A DNA stretch of 64,000 nucleotides from CBDFGT01 sp965247225 (GTDB taxonomy: Bacteria > Pseudomonadota > Alphaproteobacteria > Rhizobiales > Rhizobiaceae): assembly GCA_965247225.1 (NCBI GenBank), contig CBDFGT010000019.1:166033-230032 (forward strand). Direction: 5' to 3'. Positions 10,301 to 19,556 of this stretch are shown here, piece by piece. The translations under genes and the position numbers were made by a program. The notes beneath the pieces are model-generated. The model made no database searches. It was not told the DNA's origin and saw only the letters and a list, made by a program, of their open reading frames with translations. Position 1 is the first letter of the stretch; each line of letters begins with the position of its first letter.

Positions 10301-10832
10301 CAAGGAAGTCGGCTTTGAACTCTACCAGCAGATGCTGGAGGAGGCCGTGGCCGAAGTGCGAGGCGACGATATCGTGTCCGACAGCGGCTGGTCGCCACAG
10401 ATTTCGGTCGGAACACCGGTGATGATCCCCGATGCCTATGTGCCGGACCTGCATCTGCGTCTGGGACTCTACCGTCGTCTCGGCGAAATCACCGAACTCA
10501 ATGATATTGATGCCTTCGGGGCGGAGCTGATTGACCGGTTCGGGCCATTGCCGGTCGAGGTTCAGCATCTGTTGAAGATTGTCTATGTGAAGGCACTGTG
10601 CCGCAAGGCCAATGTGGAAAAGCTCGAAGCCGGACCGAAAGGTGTCGTCGTGCAGTTCCGCCAGAAGTCATTCCCCAATCCGGGCGCACTGGTTGGCTTT
10701 ATTGGCAAGCAGGGGTCTATGGCAAAAATTCGTCAGGACCATTCGGTGGTGTTCATCCGCGATCTGCCAACCGCAGAAAAGCGCCTGGGCGGCGCTGCCG
10801 TCATCATGACCCAGCTGGCAGGACTGGTATAA
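7335..10832 (+). CDS. mfd: Transcription-repair coupling factor
   Basis: SF2 translocase that removes RNA polymerase stalled at DNA lesions and recruits UvrA. The 1165 aa are full length. It has the N-terminal UvrB-like module (residues about 1-350), the CarD-like RNA polymerase interaction domain near 500 (GSIVVHAEHGIGRFVGL), and the helicase core with Walker A GDVGFGKTEVALRAAF, the DEEQ box (IIDEEQHFGVKHKE) and SATPIPRTLQLAM. A RecG-like segment (QLRGRVGRSKVRA) and a C-terminal TRCF domain (VPDLHLRLGLYRRL) follow. UvrA, its partner, is encoded at 16.6 kb in this window. Confidence 0.97.
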   Translation: MTAGFDASKIAQTQQPLTIANVPPGLEPLLLADMARTGAPVAYVMSDGQHMADLEQMLSFVAPDIPVLSLPAWDCLPYDRVSPSTDISARRLATLSALVVHARKPHAAIVLVTVNALLQKLAPRNIIDSMTFSARPGQVIRMNDIAARLERNGFDRVATVRDVGEFAVRGGILDVFVPGDSEPVRLDFFGDTLESLRYFDPASQRTTGQAKSLDLNPMSEVSLTPETISRFRTNYLAMFGATTKEDALYIAVSEGRRYAGMEHWLPLFYGELDTAFDYLSHFRIVTDHTLREAAEERSRLIADYYDARVQSGTPQKGGMGQGTPYKPVPPDRLYLEAEKVAATLAALSAVRLTPFKEPDGDSRRVITLSAQTGPRWAKTAGEDDAVEKVNVFDAAVKYIAEKRAQGRKVLITGWSEGSLDRLLQVLNEHGLEKIKPIKALSDIHALQKGEAASAILGIEAGFEADDLVVIGEQDILGDRMVRRSRRRKRGADFIAEVAGLEEGSIVVHAEHGIGRFVGLRTIEAAGAPHACLELRYADDAKLYLPVENIDLLSRYGSESSDAQLDKLGGVAWQARKARLKKRLLDMAGTLIRIAAERMTRHATILATPDGIYDEFAARFPYDETEDQLATIDAVREDLAAGRPMDRLVCGDVGFGKTEVALRAAFIAAMNGVQVAVVVPTTLLARQHFKTFSERFRGLPIRLQQASRLVGARELALTKKEISEGKTDIVVGTHALLGSSIKFANLGLLIIDEEQHFGVKHKERLKELRADVHVLTLSATPIPRTLQLAMSGVRELSLITTPPVDRMAVRTFISPFDALVIRETLMREHFRGGQSFYVCPRVADLPEIHDFLQASVPELKVAIAHGQMPPTELEDIMNAYYDGQYDVLLSTTIVESGLDVPRANTLVVHRADMFGLAQLYQLRGRVGRSKVRAFALFTLPVNRVLTATADRRLKVLQSLDTLGAGFQLASHDLDIRGAGNLLGEEQSGHIKEVGFELYQQMLEEAVAEVRGDDIVSDSGWSPQISVGTPVMIPDAYVPDLHLRLGLYRRLGEITELNDIDAFGAELIDRFGPLPVEVQHLLKIVYVKALCRKANVEKLEAGPKGVVVQFRQKSFPNPGALVGFIGKQGSMAKIRQDHSVVFIRDLPTAEKRLGGAAVIMTQLAGLV

Positions 10833-10873
10833 GGACGATTCTGCAACAACAGAACCGTTCCTGAACTGTGAAC

Positions 10874-11542
10874 CTATTCTGCCGCCGCTTCACCGGATTT
10901 CATCTTGATGATGTCACGCAAGGCACTGGTCAGCACATCCGGTGTCTGTGCACCGCTGACACCATATTTCTTGTCGAGAATGAAGAAAGGAACGCCGTTC
11001 ACCCCCATGGACCGGGCGCTGGCGATCTCGTCGTGAACCACATCCTTGTCCGTATCCGATGCCAACAGCCGCGTCATGACAGCGCGGTCAAGGCCGGCCT
11101 CACCAGCCAGATCCAGAAGTACGGCATGATCGGAAATGTCGAGACCATCGGTAAAATTGGCTTTCAGGAGCAAGGTCTTCAGACGGTTCTGGACGTCCGG
11201 CCCCTCGATCAATGCCCAGTGCAGGAGACGATGTGCATCCAGCGTGTTGACACCGCGTTTGATGGCCGGAAAATTGTAGTCAAGTCCGATCTCGCGGCCC
11301 AGCTCTGTAATCCTGGCTTGGGCATCCTGCACGCGGGCTGCACTGCCGAATTTGCCAACGAGATAGTCCATATAATCCACGCCTTCAGGCGGCAGTTCCG
11401 GATCAAGCTGATAGGGCCGCCAGATCACATCCACGACAATATCACCCGCAACCTCGGCAATGGCGGCCTCAAGCCTTGCCTTTCCAAGATAGCACCAGGG
11501 ACAGGCTACGTCCGACACAACATCTATACTGATACGCTCCAT
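10874..11542 (-). CDS. DsbA/FrnE-family thiol oxidoreductase
   Basis: 222-aa thioredoxin-fold protein of the DsbA/FrnE branch (2-hydroxychromene-2-carboxylate isomerase relatives). The CxxC active site is in SDVACPWCYLGK near residue 15, and no signal peptide precedes it, so it is probably cytosolic. Family wording is visible at RPYQLDPELPPEGVDY and GVNGVPFFILDKKYGVSGAQ; the cis-proline is in GVPFF. The start is set at MERISID, preceded by GGGAG nine bases upstream; the frame extends 21 residues further without a good ribosome-binding site. Its substrate is unknown. It is convergent with mfd. Confidence 0.85.
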   Translation of the reverse strand: MERISIDVVSDVACPWCYLGKARLEAAIAEVAGDIVVDVIWRPYQLDPELPPEGVDYMDYLVGKFGSAARVQDAQARITELGREIGLDYNFPAIKRGVNTLDAHRLLHWALIEGPDVQNRLKTLLLKANFTDGLDISDHAVLLDLAGEAGLDRAVMTRLLASDTDKDVVHDEIASARSMGVNGVPFFILDKKYGVSGAQTPDVLTSALRDIIKMKSGEAAAE

Positions 11543-11649
11543 GGCCTTGCTCCCGGTGTCTTGCAAAACATATCCCCATTTAGGAACAAAATGGCGCACA
11601 ATCAATGCGGCCCGCCTGGCTATGTCGGTTCAGTCAGTGAACGCTGTGT

Positions 11650-13461
11650 TCACGGACCTTCCTGTACCCGCGCATCCCACCAGGTCGACATCTGGTAGCT
11701 GTAAAGCGGCAGGACTTCCGGAGCTGCGATATATTTGCGGTGAGCAACCCATTGCTGCGGCAGGTTATAGAGCGGGATAACATAATGGCCCGAGAGAAGC
11801 AGCCGGTCATAGGCGCGGATAGCGGTTTCGAACTGGTCGCGTTCGCGTGCGTTCAGCATGGCACTGATCAGCATGTCGATATCGGGATCCGCAACGCCTG
11901 CAAAATTGTCTGTTCCTTCCTTGTCGCGCGATGAGGAACCCCAGCGCCCGACCTGTTCAATGCCCGGTGACAGGGAGGATGTGAACCCTTTCATGATCAT
12001 GTCATAGTCACGGGTCTGGCTGCGCTGCTGATAGGACGCATCGTCAACCGTACGCACGGACATGGCAACGCCAATGGTGGCAAGCGAACGCCGGAAGGCG
12101 AGGGCGGTTTTCTCCTGGTCTTCATTTTGCGTCATGACCTCGAAAGCCAGAGGCTTGCCGTCGCCGTCCACCATCTTTCCGTCCTTGATGGTGTAGCCTG
12201 CATCCCTGAACTGGTCGACGGCCAGTTTCAGAACCTTGCGGTCCTGACCGGTTCCGTCGGTCACCGGCAATTTATAGGTACCGTTGAGAATGTCGGGCTC
12301 TATCCTGTCCTTCACCGGACCCAGCAGCGCCAGTTCTTTCGCGTCGGCAGGCACGCCAAAGCTTGACAGGTTGGAATTGCCCCAGAAACTTTCCGTCCGG
12401 GTATAGGCACCGTCGAGCAGATTTTTGTTGACCCACTCAAAATCGAAAACGGTTGTCATCGCCTTTCGCAATTTCACATCCGCAAATATCGGCTTGCGGG
12501 TGTTGAAGACAAAGCCATACATGCCGGACGGCGTTTTCGGCAGATATTCGGTTTTCACCACATCACCGCTCTGGACAGCCGGAAAATCGTAATTGCGTTT
12601 CCATTTGGTCGGATTGCCTTCGGCATAGACATCAACATCGCCTTTCTTGAAAGCTTCAAACAGGGCCGTATCCTGCAGGAAGTAAGAGACCGATATCGTA
12701 TCGTAATTATCAAAGCCTGCCTTGGCCGGAATATCCTTGCCCCAGTAATCGTCGCGACGCTGATAGGTGATTTTCTCGCCCGGCTTGATATCCGTAATGA
12801 GATAGGGGCCGGACCCCATCAGCGGGGTCAGTGTCGACTGGTCAAACGTGTCGACATTGGTGGCGTGTTTCGGCAACACGGGCGACAGGGCCAGAACCAG
12901 CGGGAATTCCCGGTCTGCATCCTTGTTGAAGGTGAATTTCACACTGTGTTCACTGATCTTTTCCATTTTCTCCACCTTTTTCAGGCGGCTGGCATAGGGA
13001 GCACGGCCCTTGTCGCGCAGAAGTTCAAAGGTGAAAATCACATCCTCCGGCGTGACCGGCTGTCCATCCGACCATTTGGCATCCGGATTGAGGTTGAACT
13101 GTATGTATGTCCTGTCAGAATCCCATTCCACGGTTTGTGCCAGAAGGCCATACATGGCGAAAGGCTCGTCGCGCGAACGCTGCATCAGGGTTTCAAAAAC
13201 CAGATTGCCATATTCCTGGTCAATGACGCCGCGAGCAGTCGTGCGCATGGAATTGAGAATGAACGGGTTGAGACTGTCAAAGGTGCCAACCACACCATAA
13301 TGGATGGAGCCGCCTTTCTTGACCTCCGGATTGACATAGGAAAAATGCTTGTAATCCTTCGGCAGGGCAGGTTCACCATGCATCGAAATTCCGTGAAGCG
13401 GTTCTGCAACAGCAAGGCTTGCAAACATAAAGGGAAGAATGATGGCGAGCGGGATTCTCAC
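11650..13461 (-). CDS. YejA-like periplasmic peptide/solute-binding protein (ABC transporter, family 5)
   Basis: 603-aa periplasmic solute-binding protein of the SBP_bac_5 family. It has an N-terminal signal peptide (LAIILPFMFASLAVAEPLHG, cleavage expected after AVA). HGISMHGEPALPKDYKHF followed by YVNPEVKKGG is the start seen in YejA-type proteins, which feed the YejABEF importer (microcin C and peptides). Other family marks are RDEPFAMYGLLAQ, SDGQPVTPEDVIFTFELL and MGSGPYLITDIKPG. No permease or ATPase gene is adjacent, so it is an orphan here or works with a transporter elsewhere. It is divergent from the ialB-like gene. Confidence 0.88.
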   Translation of the reverse strand: MRIPLAIILPFMFASLAVAEPLHGISMHGEPALPKDYKHFSYVNPEVKKGGSIHYGVVGTFDSLNPFILNSMRTTARGVIDQEYGNLVFETLMQRSRDEPFAMYGLLAQTVEWDSDRTYIQFNLNPDAKWSDGQPVTPEDVIFTFELLRDKGRAPYASRLKKVEKMEKISEHSVKFTFNKDADREFPLVLALSPVLPKHATNVDTFDQSTLTPLMGSGPYLITDIKPGEKITYQRRDDYWGKDIPAKAGFDNYDTISVSYFLQDTALFEAFKKGDVDVYAEGNPTKWKRNYDFPAVQSGDVVKTEYLPKTPSGMYGFVFNTRKPIFADVKLRKAMTTVFDFEWVNKNLLDGAYTRTESFWGNSNLSSFGVPADAKELALLGPVKDRIEPDILNGTYKLPVTDGTGQDRKVLKLAVDQFRDAGYTIKDGKMVDGDGKPLAFEVMTQNEDQEKTALAFRRSLATIGVAMSVRTVDDASYQQRSQTRDYDMIMKGFTSSLSPGIEQVGRWGSSSRDKEGTDNFAGVADPDIDMLISAMLNARERDQFETAIRAYDRLLLSGHYVIPLYNLPQQWVAHRKYIAAPEVLPLYSYQMSTWWDARVQEGP

Positions 13462-13763
13462 AGAACTGATTCCTTCTGGATCGAACAGGGATGATTCTGG
13501 CCGAGACTAGCACGATGACTGGTAAAGCCAAGTGATCGCTGACACAGCAGGCAATATGGACAGGCGCACAAGGACAGATTCTCACGAAAAAAGTTCGATG
13601 AACACTGGATATCTGTACATCTTGGCTGTAACAGAACAGCCAGAAATGCAGGGTCATGCATTTGCCTCATTTCACCGACAGGAGATCTGGGAAAGACCCC
13701 ATTGACAGGTGCCGGCGCGAAGTGCTGGTCAACTGACGGATCCAGAGAGACAGGAACAGTTTT

Positions 13764-14396
13764 ATGATCTTCAAATCCAGAAATAGTGCCCGTATTGCGC
13801 TGGCAGCGCTGACATTGTCCACGGCAGTTGCGGCAGCACCAGGCCTTTCCGTGGCTCAGGAAGCTGCAGCAAACGCTACGCCGCAAGGGTGGTTCAAGGT
13901 CTGCTCAAAGCAGGAAGACAGCGATGTCTGCATCGTCCAAAACCTTTTGACAGCCAATAGCGGCCAGTTGATCACAGCCGTTGGACTGATCACCGTTGAA
14001 GGCAAGATCAACCGCAAGCTCATGCAGGTTTCGGTTCCGTCAGCCCGCCTGATCCCGCCCGGCGTTGTCATGCAGATTGACGACAGCAAGGGACAGAAGC
14101 TGGATTTCGCCATCTGCATGCCGGACAAGTGCCTTGCTGAAGTGCCCTTGACAGACGCCATGGTCGCAGCCCTGAAAAAGGGGACTGATGTTGTGTTCAC
14201 CTCTGTGAATTTTCAGAAGGCACCAAACCCGATCAAGATTTCGCTGAGCGGGTTCACAGGAGTGTTTGACGGACCGCCGGTTGAGCAGTCCAAGCTGGAA
14301 GAGCGTCAGCGTCTTCTCCAGGAAGAAATGCAGAAAAAGGCAGAAGATCGCCGCAAGCAGCTTGAAGATGCCCAGAAGGCCGCCAAGGCTCAGTAA
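13764..14396 (+). CDS. Invasion-associated locus B (IalB) family protein
   Basis: 210-aa exported protein of the IalB family, named after a Bartonella protein associated with erythrocyte invasion but widespread in free-living Hyphomicrobiales, so no virulence role should be read into it. It has a signal peptide (LAALTLSTAVAAAPGLSVAQ). The IalB domain runs over residues about 40-170, with GWFKVCSKQEDSDVCIVQN and CMPDKCLAEVPL; the paired cysteines probably form disulfides in the periplasm. The last 35 residues are a charged helix rich in E, Q, K and R, probably a coiled coil. It stands alone with a strong terminator 27 bp downstream. Confidence 0.88.
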   Translation: MIFKSRNSARIALAALTLSTAVAAAPGLSVAQEAAANATPQGWFKVCSKQEDSDVCIVQNLLTANSGQLITAVGLITVEGKINRKLMQVSVPSARLIPPGVVMQIDDSKGQKLDFAICMPDKCLAEVPLTDAMVAALKKGTDVVFTSVNFQKAPNPIKISLSGFTGVFDGPPVEQSKLEERQRLLQEEMQKKAEDRRKQLEDAQKAAKAQ

Positions 14397-14423
14397 ATCC
14401 TGATTCAAGAGTTCAGAAGACAG

Positions 14424-14450
14424 ATCCCCGGCTTGTCCGGGGATTTTTTT
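14424..14450 (+). terminator. Rho-independent terminator after the ialB-like gene
   Basis: Perfect 8-bp stem ATCCCCGG / CCGGGGAT with a 5-base loop, followed by a run of seven T. It lies 27 bp after the ialB-like stop codon. Confidence 0.9.
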
Positions 14451-14651
14451 GCCTTGTTTCCGGGTGAAACTTGTGGAATGCCTATTTAATAATCATAGTA
14501 TTGTACTTTGTATGCAATATTCAGGGAGAACCGAAACACATCTTTAGAATCCACGGGTCTTCAGCATTTGGCATGCCTATTGCTAGCAATGTTCGGGTTC
14601 AGCGGCCGGGGTTACGGCACAAGACACTATTGATACATGAGGGAAAATGAC

Positions 14652-16454
14652 ATGTTGCCAACCATATTGGACCTGACCAGCCTGCGCGCACTTTATGAGA
14701 GCGGCACAGTAACGCCTCTGGATGTTGCCGAGGCTGTGATTGTACGCCGGTCATCCTCAAAAGATCCGGCCATTTTTATCACCGCCACACCGGACGACAG
14801 CCTGCGCAATGCGGCCAGGGCGCTGATGTCGGCTTTTCCTGTTCCAAACAGTCTGCCGCTTTGGGGTATTCCGTTTGCGGTCAAGGACAATATTGATGTC
14901 GCAGGCCTGCCGACAACGGCAGCCTGCCCGGGCTTTGCCTATCATCCGGACAAGGATTCCACGGTTGTTGCCCGCTTGCGGGCAGCTGGTGCCATTGTCA
15001 TCGGCAAAACCAATCTTGACCAGTTTGCCACCGGTCTGAACGGGTCACGCTCACCTTACGGAGCGCCGCGCTCCGTTTTTGATGCGGCCTATGTTTCTGG
15101 CGGATCAAGCTCCGGATCTGCGGTGAGCGTGGCAGCCGGCATGGCGACATTTGCGCTTGGCACGGATACAGCCGGTTCCGGCCGTGTTCCGGCCGCCTTC
15201 AACAATATCGTGGGCATCAAGCCATCCTGTGGCCTTTTGCCGAATGTCGGGGTCGTACCTGCCTGCAAGTCTGTTGATTGTGTGACGATATTTGCAGCGA
15301 CGGTGGGGGACGGTGTTGCCATTCGCAAGATCGCCGAAGGTCATGATGCAGGCGACGGCTATTCCCGCAAGGCAAAATGGGTCAACCTGCCTTCACAAAA
15401 CCCGCGGATTGGCATTCCGGGTGCCTCGGAACGCGAATTTTTCGGCAATAGCGAATATGAAGCCCTTTATGACAAGGCTGTATCCAAGGCCCGGGAACTG
15501 GGGGCGACACTTGTCGAGTTTGACTATGCGCCTTTCCGTGAAGCAGCCAGCCTGCTCTATGACGGCCCCTGGGTTGCCGAACGGATGGCCGCCGTTGAGA
15601 GCTTTTTTGCCACCAACAGCAATGATTTCGACCCGACCGTGCGCACCATCATTGGCGGGGCCCTGGGCATGACAGCCGTGGATGCCTTCAAGGGACAGTA
15701 CAGGATGGCTGAACTGCGCCAGAAGACAGACAAGGAATGGCAAAAAGTGGATATGCTTATGCTGCCAACATCGCCCACGACATATACGGTGGAAGACATG
15801 CTGGCAGATCCGATCCGCAAGAATGGACATTTCGGACGCTATACCAATTTCGTCAACCTGCTCGACTGCGCAGCCATTGCGGTTCCCGCAGGTTTCGACA
15901 GCAGGAATCACCTGCCTTCGGGCGTTACACTGATTGGTCCAGCTTTCAGCGACGATGCACTGGCACCCTTTGCAGACCGGCTGCACCGCGCCCTTGCCGT
16001 CGGAATGGGCGTTGACAAGGCGGCCCGCCTGCCTGAGGCCGGCAAGGTGCCGGCACCGCCATCGGACTGGGTCTCCATCATGGTTGTCGGTGCGCATCTG
16101 ACCGGAATGCCGCTGAACCATGAATTGACGGCCCCTGGCGGCAGACTGGTCAAAACCTGCCGCACGGCCAAGGATTACCGGCTGTTTGTTCTTCCGGATA
16201 CTATACCACCCAAGCCGGGTCTGATACGCAAAACCGGCTTTGCGGGGGAGGGGCTGGAAGTCGAAATCTGGTCATTGCCGCCAGCAGCCTTCGGGCATTT
16301 TGTCAATCGCATTCCGGCACCTCTGGGTGTTGGCAAGATCATGCTCGACGATGGTGAAAGTGTCACCGGCTTCCTGTGCGAACCCTGGGCACTGGAAGGT
16401 GCACAGGAGATTACCCATCTTGGCGGATGGCGCGCCTATATCGCATCACGATAG
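14652..16454 (+). CDS. atzF: Allophanate hydrolase
   Basis: Hydrolyses allophanate to ammonia and carbon dioxide, the second half of the urea carboxylase/allophanate hydrolase route. The 600 aa have the N-terminal amidase-signature domain with all three catalytic elements: Lys in AVKDNIDVAG, the cis-Ser in GGSSSGSAVSVAAG, and the nucleophile Ser in GTDTAGSGR. The C-terminal AtzF domain occupies residues about 460-600 and ends LGGWRAYIASR. The start at 14652 follows GAGGGAA at a good distance; an ATG at 14637 is in frame but sits on that site. No urea carboxylase or biuret hydrolase gene is in the window. The 180 bp upstream are AT-rich and may hold its promoter. Confidence 0.9.
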   Translation: MLPTILDLTSLRALYESGTVTPLDVAEAVIVRRSSSKDPAIFITATPDDSLRNAARALMSAFPVPNSLPLWGIPFAVKDNIDVAGLPTTAACPGFAYHPDKDSTVVARLRAAGAIVIGKTNLDQFATGLNGSRSPYGAPRSVFDAAYVSGGSSSGSAVSVAAGMATFALGTDTAGSGRVPAAFNNIVGIKPSCGLLPNVGVVPACKSVDCVTIFAATVGDGVAIRKIAEGHDAGDGYSRKAKWVNLPSQNPRIGIPGASEREFFGNSEYEALYDKAVSKARELGATLVEFDYAPFREAASLLYDGPWVAERMAAVESFFATNSNDFDPTVRTIIGGALGMTAVDAFKGQYRMAELRQKTDKEWQKVDMLMLPTSPTTYTVEDMLADPIRKNGHFGRYTNFVNLLDCAAIAVPAGFDSRNHLPSGVTLIGPAFSDDALAPFADRLHRALAVGMGVDKAARLPEAGKVPAPPSDWVSIMVVGAHLTGMPLNHELTAPGGRLVKTCRTAKDYRLFVLPDTIPPKPGLIRKTGFAGEGLEVEIWSLPPAAFGHFVNRIPAPLGVGKIMLDDGESVTGFLCEPWALEGAQEITHLGGWRAYIASR

Positions 16455-16552
16455 GGAAAGGGCCGTCTCTTTGCATTTGCAGACAGCCCTGGACGCCAAA
16501 GAACAAAAGCGGCACCGCACCAAGCCAAGCAAAGCAAAGCATGGCCGCCATG

Positions 16553-16596
16553 AACGGGAACCTGTTGCACTTTCAAATGTGAGAACACCCTCATAA
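16553..16596 (+). repeat. 44-bp intergenic repeat, copy A
   Basis: Beginning AACGGGAACCTGTTGCACTT, this stretch recurs on the same strand at 40098-40141 with a few substitutions and two single-base indels. Both copies lie just past the 3' end of a minus-strand gene (uvrA here, nnr there). It may be a small dispersed repeat or the remnant end of a larger element. Confidence 0.6.
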
Positions 16597-16637
16597 ATAT
16601 GTTGGAGGCGTCATACAGGAATTGTGCATTGAACCCT

Positions 16638-19556
16638 CTACTCCGCCGCCTGAACCTTTTTCGATGGTCTGCGTTGCAACAGGTCTTTCAGGAACCGTCC
16701 CGTATAGGAGCGCTCCTCGGCGGCAATCTGCTCCGGTGTGCCGGTGGCAATGATCTCGCCGCCGCCGTCCCCGCCTTCGGGGCCAAAATCCATCACCCAG
16801 TCTGCGGTTTTGATGACTTCCAGATTGTGCTCGATGACCACGACAGAATTGCCCTGATTGACCAGTTCATGCAGGACTTCCAGCAATTTGGCGACATCAT
16901 GAAAATGCAGGCCGGTGGTCGGTTCGTCAAGAATATACAGCGTGCGGCCGGTTGAGCGTTTTGACAGTTCCTTTGCCAGCTTGACGCGCTGGGCTTCCCC
17001 GCCGGACAGCGTATTGGCCTGCTGGCCAACCTTGATATAGCCAAGGCCGACATCGCGCAGCGAGATCAGCTTGTCGCGAACGGCCGGAACGGCTGCAAAA
17101 AATTCGCAGCCTTCCTCAACAGTCATGTCCAGGACATCGGCAATGGACCTGTTCTTGAATGTGACATCCAGTGTTTCCCGATTATAGCGCTTTCCGTGGC
17201 AGACATCACAGGTGACATAAACGTCCGGCAGGAAGTGCATCTCGATCTTGATAACCCCGTCACCCTGGCAGGCCTCGCAGCGTCCGCCCTTGACGTTGAA
17301 AGAGAAGCGCCCGGACTGGTAGCCGCGGGCCCTGGCTTCCGGCAGGCCTGCAAACCAGTCACGGATAGGTGTAAAGGCACCTGTGTAGGTGGCAGGGTTG
17401 GAGCGCGGGGTGCGCCCGATGGGCGACTGGTCGATATCAATCACCTTGTCGATATGTTCAAACCCGTCAATCCTGTCATGGTCTGCAGGGTTTTCACGTG
17501 CGCCCATGACGCGCCGGGCTGCCGACTTGTAAAGGGTTTCGATCAGGAATGTGGATTTACCACCGCCGGACACGCCGGTCACCGCCGTAAACACGCCCAG
17601 AGGAATGGCTGCGGTCACATTTTTCAGATTGTTGCCACGCGCACCGACGACCTTGATTTCCTTGTTTTTCGTCGGTTTGCGTCGTTGCGTCGGCACCGCC
17701 ACTTCCAGATCCCCCGAAAGATACCGTCCCGTCAGCGAATTGGGATTGGCCATGACGTCTTCCGGGGTTCCCCTGGCAATAATCTGGCCACCGTGAATGC
17801 CGGCCGCCGGACCGATATCGACAACATAATCGGCCTGCAGGATGGCATCCTCATCATGTTCGACCACAATCACCGTATTGCCGATATCGCGCAGATGCTT
17901 GAGCGTGACCAGCAGGCGCTCGTTATCGCGCTGATGCAGGCCGATAGAGGGCTCGTCGAGCACATAAAGCACGCCGGTAAGGCCGGAACCGATCTGGGAG
18001 GCCAGCCGGATTCGCTGGCTTTCGCCGCCCGACAAAGTGCCTGAATTGCGCGACAGGCTGAGATAGTCCAGCCCGACATCATTGAGAAACCGCAGGCGAT
18101 CACGGATTTCTTTCAAGATGCGTACGGCAATTTCATTCTGTTTGGCCGTCAGATGTTGCGGCAAGGTTTCAAACCAGTCGCGGGCAACCCGGATGGACAT
18201 CTGTGTGACCTGACCGATGTGCAAACTGTCGATCTTGACGGCAAGCGCTTCAGGCTTCAGGCGAAAACCTTTGCAGGCCGGGCAGGGGGCCGCCGACATA
18301 TAGCGCTCGATTTCCTCACGCGCCCAGGCGGAATCGGTCTCCTTCCAGCGGCGTTCGAGATTGGGAATAATGCCTTCAAAATTCTTCTCGGTCGTGTAGG
18401 CGCGGGCGCCATCCTCGTAATGGAATGCGACTTTTTCTTCTGTCCCGTTCAGAATCACATTTCTGGCTTTTTCCGGCAGTTCGCTCCATTTCTGACCCAG
18501 TTTAAAGCCGAAATGTTTGGAAAGCGCTTCCAGCGTCTGGGTGTAATAGGGAGAGGAGGACTTGGCCCAGGGCGCAATGGCACCGTCGCGCAGCGTCACA
18601 TTCTGTTCGGGAATGATCAGGTCCGGATCGATTTTCTGCTGTGACCCCAGGCCGTCGCAGCTTGGGCAGGCACCGAAAGGATTATTGAAGGAAAACAGGC
18701 GCGGCTCGATTTCCGTAATGGTGAAACCGGAGACCGGGCAGGCAAATTTTTCGGAAAACATCACCCTTTCATGGGTTTCGTTGGCCGATTTGTTGGCCGA
18801 CCCTTCTGCTGTTTCTGCCGCAGGCAAAGGCTTGTCGGCATATTCGGCAATGGCCAGCCCGTCTGCCAGTTTCAGGCATGTTTCCAGGCTGTCGGCGAGA
18901 CGCGCGGCAATATCCCGGCGGACAACAACACGGTCAACCACCACATCAATATCGTGCTTGTATTTCTTGTCGAGGGTCGGTGCCTCGGCAATTTCATAAA
19001 ATTGCCCGTCAATCTTGACGCGCTGGAAGCCTTTTTTCATCAGGTCGGCGAGTTCTTTCTTGTATTCGCCTTTGCGCCCGCGGATCATCGGTGCCAGAAT
19101 GAACAGGCGCGTGCCTTCCTCCAGCGCCATGATACGGTCCACCATCTGGCTGATGGTCTGGCTTTCAATCGGCAGGCCGGTTGCCGGTGAATAAGGCACG
19201 CCGACGCGGGCAAAAAGCAGGCGCATGTAATCGTAGATTTCGGTGACAGTTCCCACTGTCGAGCGCGGATTGCGCGACGTGGTTTTCTGTTCGATGGAAA
19301 TGGCAGGAGAAAGACCGTCAATCTGGTCAACATCCGGCTTTTGCATCATTTCCAGAAACTGGCGGGCATAGGCCGAGAGGCTTTCCACATAGCGGCGCTG
19401 GCCTTCGGCGTAGATCGTGTCAAAGGCGAGCGAGGATTTGCCGGACCCGGAAAGGCCTGTCATCACAATCAGCTTGTTGCGGGGCAAATCAATATCAATA
19501 TTCTTGAGATTATGCTCGCGCGCACCGCGAATGGATATTGTTTTCAATTCACTCAT
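16638..19556 (-). CDS. uvrA: Excinuclease ABC subunit A
   Basis: Damage-recognition ATPase of nucleotide excision repair. The 972 aa are normal. The N-terminal Walker A is GLSGSGKSSLAFDTIYAEGQ; a zinc-finger pair includes CPACKGF, and the C-terminal zinc module has CEACQGDG and CDVCHGKRYN. The second ATPase has GVSGGGKSTFLIETL and signatures LSGGESQRIRLASQIG and LSGGEAQRVKLAKELS. The start MSELKTISIRGAREHNLKN is the family start; the frame stays open about 67 codons further upstream but that extension is not coding-like. Expression is probably SOS-controlled through the LexA operator at 19741-19755, shared with ssb. Confidence 0.97.
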   Translation of the reverse strand: MSELKTISIRGAREHNLKNIDIDLPRNKLIVMTGLSGSGKSSLAFDTIYAEGQRRYVESLSAYARQFLEMMQKPDVDQIDGLSPAISIEQKTTSRNPRSTVGTVTEIYDYMRLLFARVGVPYSPATGLPIESQTISQMVDRIMALEEGTRLFILAPMIRGRKGEYKKELADLMKKGFQRVKIDGQFYEIAEAPTLDKKYKHDIDVVVDRVVVRRDIAARLADSLETCLKLADGLAIAEYADKPLPAAETAEGSANKSANETHERVMFSEKFACPVSGFTITEIEPRLFSFNNPFGACPSCDGLGSQQKIDPDLIIPEQNVTLRDGAIAPWAKSSSPYYTQTLEALSKHFGFKLGQKWSELPEKARNVILNGTEEKVAFHYEDGARAYTTEKNFEGIIPNLERRWKETDSAWAREEIERYMSAAPCPACKGFRLKPEALAVKIDSLHIGQVTQMSIRVARDWFETLPQHLTAKQNEIAVRILKEIRDRLRFLNDVGLDYLSLSRNSGTLSGGESQRIRLASQIGSGLTGVLYVLDEPSIGLHQRDNERLLVTLKHLRDIGNTVIVVEHDEDAILQADYVVDIGPAAGIHGGQIIARGTPEDVMANPNSLTGRYLSGDLEVAVPTQRRKPTKNKEIKVVGARGNNLKNVTAAIPLGVFTAVTGVSGGGKSTFLIETLYKSAARRVMGARENPADHDRIDGFEHIDKVIDIDQSPIGRTPRSNPATYTGAFTPIRDWFAGLPEARARGYQSGRFSFNVKGGRCEACQGDGVIKIEMHFLPDVYVTCDVCHGKRYNRETLDVTFKNRSIADVLDMTVEEGCEFFAAVPAVRDKLISLRDVGLGYIKVGQQANTLSGGEAQRVKLAKELSKRSTGRTLYILDEPTTGLHFHDVAKLLEVLHELVNQGNSVVVIEHNLEVIKTADWVMDFGPEGGDGGGEIIATGTPEQIAAEERSYTGRFLKDLLQRRPSKKVQAAE

